Below are positions 7,974 to 15,369 of a stretch of 64,000 nt of DNA, piece after piece (the first letter of the stretch is position 1; every line of letters starts with the position of its first letter). A model generated the notes under the pieces. The model was given only the letters and a program-made list of their open reading frames with translations. It made no database searches and was not told where the DNA came from. This DNA is from Verrucomicrobiia bacterium. Its GTDB lineage: Bacteria; Verrucomicrobiota; Verrucomicrobiia; Opitutales; Opitutaceae. The position numbers and the translations under genes are program-made. The stretch lies in assembly GCA_011525695.1 (NCBI GenBank), contig WYBX01000086.1:1-64000 (forward strand), written 5' to 3'.

Positions 7974-8930
7974 ATGAATACGACCGCCAGGCTTGCCATC
8001 ACCTGCGGGGATCCGGCCGGGGTCGGGCCGGAGATCATAGCCGGATGGCTGCGGGCGCATCCGGACGAGGCCCCGGGCATTGCGGTCATCGGCCCGCGGC
8101 AATGGCTCAAAACGCTGGATCCTGCTGCAACGAAGGTCGCGGTGGGACTGGATGAGTTCCAGGCTGAGCCCGGACATCCAACGGGTGAAGGGGCACTGGT
8201 GGCGTGGGCGGCGCTGGAGCGGGCGGCGGCGGGCTGCCGGGAAGGCGAGTTTTCCGGGGTAGTGAGCGGCCCGGTCAGCAAGTCTGCGCTGGCGAAAATC
8301 GGCTTCGCCTTTCCCGGTCAGACGGAATTCTTCGCTGCGCGCTGGGGAGGGTTGCCCGTCATGGCGTTTTGTGGCGGAAGGCTTCGGGTGGTGCTTGCGA
8401 CCTGGCATGTGCCGCTCCACCAGGTCGCCGGATTGCTTGGGCCGCATCTCCTGCACCGGACCATTGCCGCGGCGGCGTTCCTTGCCCAAGCGGATGGCAT
8501 CGAGCGGCCGCGGATCGGGGTATGCGGGCTCAACCCGCACGCCGGGGAGGGCGGCCTGCTCGGTTACGAGGAGATCGACTTCCTGAACCCGGCAATGGAC
8601 CATCTTCGCGGGGAGTTCCCCGGGCTCTCCGCATGTGAACCGGGTGACACTCTTTTTGCACGGCAGCTCCGAGGGGAGTTCGACGTGGTGGTGGCGCTGT
8701 ATCACGACCAGGGGCTGGCCCCGCTCAAGGTGATTGATTTTGACGAGGCCGTGAACGTCACGCTCGGGCTTCCGCATGTGCGTACCAGCCCGGACCATGG
8801 GACAGCGTTCGGGATTGCCGGCAAAGGCCAGGCCCGGGGAACGAGTTTCGCCAACGCCGTGACCGTTGCCCACCGGCTCATCGCTGCACGGCGCGGCGAT
8901 TCGGTGCACGCCGCCGGGAGCACGCATTAG
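7974..8930 (+). CDS. pdxA: 4-hydroxythreonine-4-phosphate dehydrogenase family protein
   Basis: It oxidises 4-phosphohydroxy-L-threonine in the DXP-dependent pyridoxal phosphate pathway. The 318 residues carry the family marks: GDPAGVGPE at residues 12-20, SGPVSKSAL, the metal His in ATWHVPL, CGLNPHAGEGG, and a second metal His in LYHDQGLAPLK. I chose the ATG at 7974 because it places the GDPAGVGPE motif at the usual distance; a GTG at 7911 is also in frame. One oddity is that the GHTEFF motif of E. coli PdxA (His136, a substrate contact) reads GQTEFF here, with Gln at residue 116. A short repeat element begins at the stop codon. Confidence 0.9.
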   Translation: MNTTARLAITCGDPAGVGPEIIAGWLRAHPDEAPGIAVIGPRQWLKTLDPAATKVAVGLDEFQAEPGHPTGEGALVAWAALERAAAGCREGEFSGVVSGPVSKSALAKIGFAFPGQTEFFAARWGGLPVMAFCGGRLRVVLATWHVPLHQVAGLLGPHLLHRTIAAAAFLAQADGIERPRIGVCGLNPHAGEGGLLGYEEIDFLNPAMDHLRGEFPGLSACEPGDTLFARQLRGEFDVVVALYHDQGLAPLKVIDFDEAVNVTLGLPHVRTSPDHGTAFGIAGKGQARGTSFANAVTVAHRLIAARRGDSVHAAGSTH

Positions 8931-9004
8931 GAGTCTGCCGGACTTGCGCGGACTGGTCTGAAAGAGGCGCACCGAGAGTTGCGCTTGAGGGAGCGACCGC
9001 ATTA
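8928..9004. repeat. REP-like interspersed element, copy A (degenerate)
   Basis: The element starts at the TAG stop of pdxA with TAGGAGTCTGCCGGACTT and runs about 75 bases up to the next gene. It aligns by eye to copy B at 12449-12520, which also starts at a TAG stop. Copy A lacks the closing right arm that makes copy B a hairpin. It looks like a genome-wide interspersed repeat rather than a simple terminator. Confidence 0.6.
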
Positions 9005-9017
9005 GTTGCGCCCAAGA

Positions 9018-9428
9018 ATGCCCGATTTGAACGTCCTCTCCACGCCTGCCGCCGGTTCCGCCCGCCCCGTGGTGCTTCCCGACGGCGTCCGGGAGGGGAA
9101 CGAAACGCTGGTCCGGCTGACGGCCGCGGCGGGCGCCAAGGTGGCGCAGCTGATCGCGCGGGAAAAGCAGGGCGATTTCCTCCGGATTGCCATTACGGGC
9201 GGGGGATGCAACGGGCTGAGCTACAAGATGAAGTTTGCGCTGGAGCCGCGGCGCGGCGACATCGTGGTGCCGACGGCTGGCGTCCGGGTGCTGGTGGACA
9301 GCAAGAGTGCGCTCTACCTGAGAGGCACCCACGTCGACCATTCGAATGCCCTGGTGGCGGGCGGATTCAAGTTCTCGAATCCGAACGCAAAGGCCAGCTG
9401 CTCGTGCGGGGAGAGCTTCAGCGTTTGA
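9018..9428 (+). CDS. HesB/IscA-type iron-sulfur carrier protein
   Basis: A 136-residue A-type carrier that receives and delivers Fe-S clusters in the cytoplasm. All three conserved Cys are in place: one in GGGCNGLSYKMKF and two in CSCGESFSV at the C-terminus. The aspartate-rich carriers (ErpA, IscA, SufA) cannot be separated from this sequence alone. The ATG at 9018 is preferred over an in-frame TTG at 9006. The 30 or so residues before the core domain are longer than in E. coli IscA and probably disordered. It is not next to other isc or suf genes. Confidence 0.9.
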   Translation: MPDLNVLSTPAAGSARPVVLPDGVREGNETLVRLTAAAGAKVAQLIAREKQGDFLRIAITGGGCNGLSYKMKFALEPRRGDIVVPTAGVRVLVDSKSALYLRGTHVDHSNALVAGGFKFSNPNAKASCSCGESFSV

Positions 9429-9549
9429 CCCCCCGGACTGGTGGGATCCCCGGGGTGGAGCCGGGCATTTCCCCGACCAAATAACCCTTGCCCCCGCAGA
9501 ACTTCCCGGCGAAAAGCCAAATCGACCGAACACAAGTCCAACCTATTTG

Positions 9550-10236
9550 ATGGCCATCTCGTTCCCCTCCTCCGGTGGCGGCCGCCCCGGTTCCTACCAG
9601 CGTCGTAACAACGACCCGTTCGCGGCGATCCGCCGCAACCACCGCATCAAGGTTCCCCAGGTCCGCGTGATTTCGCCCGAAGGAAGACAGCTCGGGATTA
9701 TGGATACGCCCAAGGCGATCAATCTCGCGCTCGAAGTGGGCCTCGACCTGGTGGAGTTCGCCCCCAATGCCAATCCGCCGGTCTGCAAGATCATCGATTT
9801 CGGCAAGTACGTGTACGAGGAGTCCAAGAAGACCTCCCACGCGAAGACAACCGGCAGCAAGATCAAGGAAATCGAGTTCACCGCGCGGATCGAGCAGCAC
9901 GACTACGAGACGAAGCTGCGCCATGCGGAGGAATTCCTCGACCATGGCAACAAGGTTAAGATGCGGCTGAAGTTCCGCGGGCGCGAGATGGCGCACACGG
10001 ACATCGGTTTCAACGTCATGAAGCGGGCCGTGGCCGACCTGGCGAGCATGGGCAATCCGGATGCGGAGCCGAAGCTGATTGGGCGGAACATCCATGTGAT
10101 GCTCACGCCGCTGCCGCCGAACAAGCGCCGGCCGAAGTTTCACGTGCGGAGTGACGATCATCCCGGCGCGGGTGGCGCCCCCGGGGAAGCCGAGCCGCGC
10201 GAGGCGGGCAGCCTTTCGAAGCCGCCTTCAGGCTGA
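9550..10236 (+). CDS. infC: Translation initiation factor IF-3
   Basis: It binds the 30S subunit and checks start-codon pairing. The N-domain begins at NHRIKVPQVRVI near residue 35 and includes GIMDTPKAINLA and VCKIIDFGKY. A charged linker (YEESKKTSHAKT) leads to the C-domain with HDYETKLRHAEEFL and VKMRLKFRGREM. At 228 residues it is longer than the roughly 180 of E. coli, with a Gly/Ser/Arg N-terminal extension and a Pro/Gly-rich C-terminal tail after PKFHV. The start is a plain ATG rather than the rare AUU of many infC genes. The usual partners rpmI and rplT do not follow; an amidase starts 12 bases after the stop. Confidence 0.95.
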   Translation: MAISFPSSGGGRPGSYQRRNNDPFAAIRRNHRIKVPQVRVISPEGRQLGIMDTPKAINLALEVGLDLVEFAPNANPPVCKIIDFGKYVYEESKKTSHAKTTGSKIKEIEFTARIEQHDYETKLRHAEEFLDHGNKVKMRLKFRGREMAHTDIGFNVMKRAVADLASMGNPDAEPKLIGRNIHVMLTPLPPNKRRPKFHVRSDDHPGAGGAPGEAEPREAGSLSKPPSG

Positions 10237-10248
10237 ACGGGCGCCGCC

Positions 10249-11331
10249 ATGGTCCCGGCGGCCCTCGGTCTCGTGGTCTTCAGTGCAGCGTTGCTGGCGG
10301 CTGCAGCGACCGCGGCAAACCCTGCCGGTTCGCGGTCGGCACCCACCCGGCCCGGGCTCTCCGCCAGCGAAATCGGCCCGCAGGATCCGAACGCGGCGGC
10401 TGCGAGGCTGCCCACGAAGCGGCTGGCCGGCATCGACTACGTCAGCGTGGCCGAGATTGCCCGCCGGCTCGATCTGAAGCTCGCGTGGACCGTGAAGGGG
10501 CGGAAGCTGGCGCTCAGTTCGCCAACAACGAAGGCCGTGCTCGAGCTGGATGCCCGCGAGGCCGAGATCAACGACCTGCGTGTGTTCCTCGGTGAGCCGG
10601 TGCGCGGCTCATCCGGCCAGTTGCATGTGAGCCGGGCCGATTTCGAGGCGTGCCTCGCTCCGCTGCTGCACCCGGGATGGGGCGCCCGGGCCGTGCCGGC
10701 GGCGAAGTTCATCGTGCTCGACCCGGGCCATGGCGGCAGGGACAATGGCACGAGCGTTCACGAAAAGAATTTTGCCCTCGATGTGGCGCGCCGAGCCCGG
10801 AAAGCGCTCGAGGCCTCCGGCTACCGGGTGGCCCTGACGCGCGAGGAGGACGTGTTCATGGCGCTCGCGCAACGCTCGGCCTTTGCGGCAGCCGCGCGGG
10901 CGGACCTGTTCGTCAGCATCCACTTCAACGCGCTGATCAACGACACGAGGACGTCGGGAGTGGAGGTTTACACCTTTCCGCCGCCGGGATTGCGGTCGAC
11001 CAACTCCTGGAACGCGCTCCGCGAGAGCGATGCCGAGCCGAACGCCTCGCCTGCGAATCGCAACGATCACTGGAATGCCGTGCTCGCGGGTGCGCTGCAT
11101 CGACGGCTGGTGAAGGACCTGGGGGCGACCGATCGCGGGAAGAAACTGATGCACCTGGGAGTGCTCCGCGGGCTGCCCTGTCCCGGCGTGCTGGTGGAGT
11201 GCGGGTTCCTCACCAGCGCGGTGGAGGCGCGAAAGATCGAGTCGGCCGCTTACCGGCAGCAGATTGCGGAGGTGCTGGCCGCGGGTATCGGCGATTACTC
11301 CCGCACGCTGGCACGGGTTGGCCGCCCCTGA
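10249..11331 (+). CDS. N-acetylmuramoyl-L-alanine amidase (Amidase_3), exported
   Basis: A 360-residue cell-wall hydrolase that cuts the amide bond between MurNAc and L-alanine. An N-terminal hydrophobic segment (AALGLVVFSAALLAAAATA) is a signal peptide. Residues 50-145 form a small beta-rich domain (LAGIDYVSVAEIARRLDLK). The zinc amidase domain follows with DPGHGGRDNG, a SIHFNAL strand and the catalytic Glu in LVECGFLTS. It starts 12 bases after infC, so the two may be cotranscribed. A paralogue follows at 11405. The two share layout and motifs, which points to tandem duplication. Confidence 0.9.
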   Translation: MVPAALGLVVFSAALLAAAATAANPAGSRSAPTRPGLSASEIGPQDPNAAAARLPTKRLAGIDYVSVAEIARRLDLKLAWTVKGRKLALSSPTTKAVLELDAREAEINDLRVFLGEPVRGSSGQLHVSRADFEACLAPLLHPGWGARAVPAAKFIVLDPGHGGRDNGTSVHEKNFALDVARRARKALEASGYRVALTREEDVFMALAQRSAFAAAARADLFVSIHFNALINDTRTSGVEVYTFPPPGLRSTNSWNALRESDAEPNASPANRNDHWNAVLAGALHRRLVKDLGATDRGKKLMHLGVLRGLPCPGVLVECGFLTSAVEARKIESAAYRQQIAEVLAAGIGDYSRTLARVGRP

Positions 11332-11404
11332 TGACCTGAAAAATCGGACTCCGGCGACAGTTCCGACTGGAATTCAGATCCGACGCTCCCCTAGGGTCGG
11401 GTTG

Positions 11405-12451
11405 ATGATGTTGGCGGGAGTGCGTATCGCCTGGCTTGCAGGGTGCGGATTGCTGACGGCGTGCGGTCTCCTGCAGCTGTCGGAGGCATCGGCGCGCGCG
11501 GCGACTGATTCCGGCTATCCTGTCGTCAGCCTTGGTGGCGTCGAGTACATCGACCTCAATGCATTTTGCGCGCGATTCGGATTTTCCGCCGCCCCGCTGC
11601 GCAATCACAAGATCGTGTTCAAGAGCGCATGGACGACCTTGGAGTTGGAGGTGAATTCGCGGGAGCAGAGCATCAATGGCGTCCGGGTATTCTTTGGCGA
11701 ACCACTGCGGACGAGCCGGGGCCGGGCGATGGTCTCGCGGATCGACGCGGATCTCCTGCTCGCGCCAATCCTGCGACCGGGGCTGGATCAGGCGAAAGTG
11801 CCCGCGCTGCGCACCATCATCCTCGACCCCGGGCATGGCGGGCGGGATTCGGGCATGGTCAACCCGAGGCTCAAGCTCCGGGAAAAGGTGCTCACGCTCG
11901 ATACGGCCCGCCGCACCGCCCGGCTCCTCGAGGCCCAGGGCTACCGGGTGATACTCACGCGGACCGGCGACTCCTACGTCGACCTCGACAAGCGCGCGGC
12001 ATTCGTCGCGCGCCACCGCGCCGACTTGTTCATCAGCCTGCATTTCAATGCCGTCGAATCGTCGGCTCACCAGGTGACGGGAATCGAGACCTTCACCCTG
12101 ACGCCGCAACGCCAGTTCTCGACCGGTGATTCCTCGCGCAAGGGTGCCGCCGATGCGGCCAGGCAGAACCCCGGAAACCTCCATGATCATTGGAACACGG
12201 TGCTGGGGTACACCCTGCATCGCGGCTTGCGGGATGATTTGCAGGCCGCGGATCGCGGGCTGAAGCGCGCCCGGTTCAAGGTGCTGACGCTGGCGCGGTG
12301 CCCGTCGGTCCTGCTCGAGGCCGGGTATTTGTCGCACGACGGCGAAGCGCGGAAAATTGCCTCGCCAGCCTACCGGCAGAAAATCGCGGCGGCGGTGGCC
12401 AATGGCGTCAAGGCCTATGCGAACCTGCTGGCGGCGGCGGAAAAGCGTTAG
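11405..12451 (+). CDS. N-acetylmuramoyl-L-alanine amidase (Amidase_3), paralogue
   Basis: A 348-residue paralogue of the preceding amidase, with the same order: signal peptide, a beta-rich N-domain (LGGVEYIDLNAFCARF), then the zinc amidase domain with DPGHGGRDSG, SLHFNAV and LLEAGYLSH carrying the catalytic Glu. The signal region ends in GLLTACGLL, so it could be a lipoprotein. The start is taken at the ATG pair at 11405, because upstream in-frame codons precede the signal peptide without a hydrophobic core. A short repeat with a perfect 13-base stem begins at the stop codon and may end the transcript. Confidence 0.9.
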   Translation: MMLAGVRIAWLAGCGLLTACGLLQLSEASARAATDSGYPVVSLGGVEYIDLNAFCARFGFSAAPLRNHKIVFKSAWTTLELEVNSREQSINGVRVFFGEPLRTSRGRAMVSRIDADLLLAPILRPGLDQAKVPALRTIILDPGHGGRDSGMVNPRLKLREKVLTLDTARRTARLLEAQGYRVILTRTGDSYVDLDKRAAFVARHRADLFISLHFNAVESSAHQVTGIETFTLTPQRQFSTGDSSRKGAADAARQNPGNLHDHWNTVLGYTLHRGLRDDLQAADRGLKRARFKVLTLARCPSVLLEAGYLSHDGEARKIASPAYRQKIAAAVANGVKAYANLLAAAEKR

Positions 12452-12520
12452 GAGCCTGTCGGACTTATGGGGTCCGTCTTGGAAGCGACGTACCGAAAGG
12501 TGGGAAGCCGACAGGCTCCT
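12449..12520. repeat. REP-like interspersed element, copy B, with perfect 13-bp stem
   Basis: The left arm AGGAGCCTGTCGG at 12450-12462 is an exact reverse complement of CCGACAGGCTCCT at 12508-12520, with a 45-base internal segment. The element starts at the TAG of the amidase gene. It shares its first 18 bases (two mismatches plus similar internal blocks) with copy A at 8928. It could act as a terminator or be a mobile REP-type sequence. Confidence 0.7.
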
Positions 12521-12633
12521 TACCCAAATGCCTCGGGGCATCTTCGTTTAGCATCATGTCGGATCATTCGCCCTCAATTTCGGTCGCCTCAAGTCGAGCC
12601 ACCTTATGGACGACAGGATGCTTGCGCGGCCCG

Positions 12634-12975
12634 TCAGGCCTGGTGCATGCCGCGATAATGCAGGACGCGCACGTTCTCGAGCGTGACCATGCCGCCTCCC
12701 ATCATGCCTTCGAGTTCGGGAAGGAACGCGTCGATCTTGTCCGCGCTGTCGACGATCTCGATCACGATCGGGAGGTCGTCCGACAAGCGCAGGATTTTCG
12801 CGGTGTGCAGCCGGCTTGATTTCCCGAAGCCCATGGGCCCGCGCAGCACGGTCGCGCCGGCCAGGTGCCGTTCGCGCGCCTTCAATACAATCGCCTCGTG
12901 CAGGGGATGGCCCTCGTGGCGATCCGATTCGCCGAAGAAGATGCGCAGCAGGACGGATTCGTGCGGCAGTTCCAT
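12634..12975 (-). CDS. DUF190 (PII-like) protein
   Basis: A 113-residue protein of the DUF190 family, structurally related to PII signalling trimers and commonly found beside crcB fluoride channels. The pattern VLLRIFFGESDRHEG, followed by GATVLRGPMGFG, and the segment DLPIVIEIVDSADKID are family hallmarks. Its ATG lies one base after the crcB stop (TGACATG), so the two are cotranscribed and share the fluoride riboswitch upstream. A role in fluoride tolerance or sensing is inferred from this linkage; its ligand is not known from the sequence. Confidence 0.88.
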   Translation of the reverse strand: MELPHESVLLRIFFGESDRHEGHPLHEAIVLKARERHLAGATVLRGPMGFGKSSRLHTAKILRLSDDLPIVIEIVDSADKIDAFLPELEGMMGGGMVTLENVRVLHYRGMHQA

Positions 12976-12976
12976 G

Positions 12977-13375
12977 TCAGGATCCTTTCATTTGGTTCAG
13001 AAAGCCGGCGGCAATGTGCCCGAGCCAGACGGCCAGGAGGCAGGCCGCGACCGATCCGAAGGTGTTGCCGCCGGCTCGAAACCATTCGCCTTCGCGGGCC
13101 AGGTTCAACGTTTGGAGGCTGAAGGAGGAAAAGGTCGTGTAACCGCCCAGCAGCCCGGTCATGAAGAACTGGCGCGTGGGGCCGCTGGCAAAAAACCTGC
13201 CTTCGGGGGCCGTGAGGGTCGCAAAAAAACCGATCGCGAATGAGCCGGAGACGTTCACGATCAGGGTGCCCCACGGAAAGGTGCCGCCAAAATGGTTGGC
13301 CACGACGCCGGACAGGAAGAACCGCGTGACGCTGCCGAGCGCTCCGCCGAGGGCGATGAGGAGATAGAGGAGCAT
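12977..13375 (-). CDS. crcB: Fluoride ion channel/exporter
   Basis: A small four-helix membrane protein of 132 residues that exports fluoride as an antiparallel dimer. It has GGALGSVTRFFLSG near the N-terminus, the GTLIVNVSGSFAIGF motif, and GLLGGYTTFSSFSLQ with the conserved Phe-box residues. The start is decided by the riboswitch. An in-frame ATG at 13408 falls inside the conserved 3' end of the fluoride aptamer (TGATGACTCC). The ATG at 13375, giving MLLYLLIALGG, is therefore the likely start. Confidence 0.93.
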   Translation of the reverse strand: MLLYLLIALGGALGSVTRFFLSGVVANHFGGTFPWGTLIVNVSGSFAIGFFATLTAPEGRFFASGPTRQFFMTGLLGGYTTFSSFSLQTLNLAREGEWFRAGGNTFGSVAACLLAVWLGHIAAGFLNQMKGS

Positions 13376-13398
13376 GATGGCCTGTTGATGCCGTTGCA

Positions 13399-13466
13399 CA
13401 GGAGTCATCAGCCTCGCCAGGAGCTCGGCGGTTTACCCTTGCGGGAGGGCGGAATCCATCGCCGCA
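13399..13466 (-). ncRNA. Fluoride riboswitch (crcB motif)
   Basis: On the minus strand the leader of crcB contains GGCGATGG (13463-13456), then TTCCGCC, an internal hairpin CCC-GCAA-GGG, AAACCGCC, and the invariant GGCTGATGACTCCT (13413-13400). Order and spacing match the crcB-motif aptamer. It ends about 25 bases before the crcB start and should turn on crcB and the DUF190 gene when fluoride is bound. I cannot see a clear intrinsic terminator in the short expression platform, so control may act on translation. Confidence 0.9.
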
Positions 13467-13602
13467 GCCATCAAAGGGCCCTGGAGTGCTTTGGCAAGCC
13501 ACGCGGAAGCATGCGGCGCGAGCCGAACGGAGCATCTTTGCGGCAGAGTCAGGATGGTTCGGAACGCCGGGCACGCGTGGCAGGGTTCGAAAGGGGCTCG
13601 AA

Positions 13603-15327
13603 ATGCCGACCGGGAGTCCCATGCTGGCGGGCTTGAGGCAGCCTCACCGAACCCCTTCGGCCCGCAATCCGTACCGGCGATGGCCGGCGGCATTGATTGC
13701 GCTCCTCTTGCTCGCGGTGGGGTGTCGGGCGCTGCCGTCGATATCCTCCGCAGCGGAACTGGCTTCCCGCATCATCATTCTCGCAAATCGTGACGACCCC
13801 GGCTCGCTGCGGATTGCCCGTCATTATGCAGCCGCGCGGGGAGTGCCGGCCGAAAACCTGATTGCCCTGCCGTTGCCGGCGACGGAGGCGATGGAGTGGC
13901 GCGGGTTCATCGACCTGCTGTGGCAGCCACTGCTGGACGAACTGGTTCGCCGCGGCTGGATCGATGCGGTGCCCATGGCAGCCATGGACGCGATTGGCCG
14001 GCGAAAATTCGCGCCGAATGGCCATCGCATTGCCGCCCTGGTGGTGTGCCGCGGCGTTCCCCTGAAGATCTCCCACAACGCGGAGTATTATGCCGACTCG
14101 CCTCCGTTCACGCGTCGCGTGGAATTTCGGACGAATGCCGGCGCGATCGATGCCGAACTCAGCCTGTTGGCGCTGCCGAATTATTCGATCAATGCCTTCG
14201 TGCCGAATCCACTCTTTCACAACGAAAGGCCGAGTTCCTTCGAACTGGCCCAGGTCGTGAAGGTGTCACGGCTCGACGGGCCGGCGGTCGAGGATGCGCT
14301 GGCACTGGTGGATCGCGCCCTCGCGGCGGAACAGACGGGATTGCTCGGCCGCGCCTATGTCGACTTGAGTGATCGCGATCCGGTTGGCAACGAGTGGCTC
14401 GAGGGCGTGATGAGGCAACTGACGGATCTCGGGTTTCAGCCGGCGGTGGATTACGCGCCGGCGACCTGGGCGGCAGGCGCACGATTCGACGCACCGGTGC
14501 TGTACTTCGGCTGGTACGCGGCGGATCTCAACGGACCGTTTGCGCTGCCGGGCTTTCGGTTTCCGCCCGGCGCAATCGCGCTGCATATCCACAGCTATTC
14601 TGCGGCGACCCTGCGCGATCCGGGAGAAGGCTGGACCGGGCCGTTGGTCGCCCGGGGTGTCACGGCGACCGTCGGAAATGTACATGAGCCGTATCTGCAA
14701 TTCACCCACCGCCCGAACCTGCTGCTGCGAGCACTGGCCCGGGGGGAGACCTGGGTGGACGCGGCGTATTATTCGCTCCAGGCGCTGAGCTGGCAGGGGG
14801 TCGTGATTGGCGATCCACTTTACCGGCCGTTTGCGCTGTCGCGGGCGGAGCAATGGCGCAACCGCGCCAGGTTGCCGTCGCGACTTGCGGGGTACGCCGT
14901 ACTCCAGCAGATGTTCGCGATGGAGACGGCAGGACGCTCCCAGGAGGCGCTGGAGCTGGCTCGCGCCGGGATGAGCCACCAGCCAAACCTTGCCCTCGGC
15001 CTGGCACTCGCCGAGCGGCTGGCGGAGGCAGGTGACGGTGAGACCGCGGCAAGTGCGCTTGGCTTCGCGCGGTACCTTAATCGCCTGCCGGCGGACGAGT
15101 GGGCGCTGGCGCGGGAGGCCGCCCAGCTGCTAAGGCGCTGCGGGCACGATGACTGGGCGGTGGCGGTCTGGCGCAGCTTGCTCGGCCACGAGCGAATGCC
15201 CTCCGATTTGAGGCGGGCGTGGCTCCTGGACGCCACTGAAGCCGCCCGCGCGGCGGGCGATCGAACGCAGGCGGAAGCCTGGCAACGCGAAATCCAGCAA
15301 CTCGACGTCAGCCCGCGCCCGCCGTAA
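13603..15327 (+). CDS. TIGR03790 family exported protein
   Basis: A 574-residue protein resembling the TIGR03790 family, which is frequent in Verrucomicrobiota, Planctomycetota and myxobacteria and has no established function. A basic N-terminus leads to a hydrophobic signal (WPAALIALLLLAVGCRALP) that may be a lipoprotein signal with a Cys in VGC. Typical stretches are IIILANRDDPGSLRIARHY, VVCRGVPLKI, the TWAAGARF-to-LYFGWYA region, FPPGAIALHIHSYSA and GVTATVGNVHEPYL. The last 150 residues are helical and look like a degenerate TPR region. The ATG at 13603 is used, with a purine-rich site (AAAGGGG) upstream. The gene is transcribed divergently from the crcB unit. Confidence 0.82.
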   Translation: MPTGSPMLAGLRQPHRTPSARNPYRRWPAALIALLLLAVGCRALPSISSAAELASRIIILANRDDPGSLRIARHYAAARGVPAENLIALPLPATEAMEWRGFIDLLWQPLLDELVRRGWIDAVPMAAMDAIGRRKFAPNGHRIAALVVCRGVPLKISHNAEYYADSPPFTRRVEFRTNAGAIDAELSLLALPNYSINAFVPNPLFHNERPSSFELAQVVKVSRLDGPAVEDALALVDRALAAEQTGLLGRAYVDLSDRDPVGNEWLEGVMRQLTDLGFQPAVDYAPATWAAGARFDAPVLYFGWYAADLNGPFALPGFRFPPGAIALHIHSYSAATLRDPGEGWTGPLVARGVTATVGNVHEPYLQFTHRPNLLLRALARGETWVDAAYYSLQALSWQGVVIGDPLYRPFALSRAEQWRNRARLPSRLAGYAVLQQMFAMETAGRSQEALELARAGMSHQPNLALGLALAERLAEAGDGETAASALGFARYLNRLPADEWALAREAAQLLRRCGHDDWAVAVWRSLLGHERMPSDLRRAWLLDATEAARAAGDRTQAEAWQREIQQLDVSPRPP

Positions 15328-15369
15328 GGCCATCAGGGCTGCAATGACGTCAACCCCGATATTTTCCCC

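Noticed and set aside
7746..9533. Minus-strand ORF of 595 codons opposite pdxA and the Fe-S carrier
   Set aside because: Shadow frame. Its similarity to part of the minus-strand ORF at 11210 comes only from the REP-like repeat both cross.
13375..13408. Upstream start of crcB at 13408
   Set aside because: This ATG is part of the conserved 3' segment of the fluoride riboswitch, so the start at 13375 is preferred.
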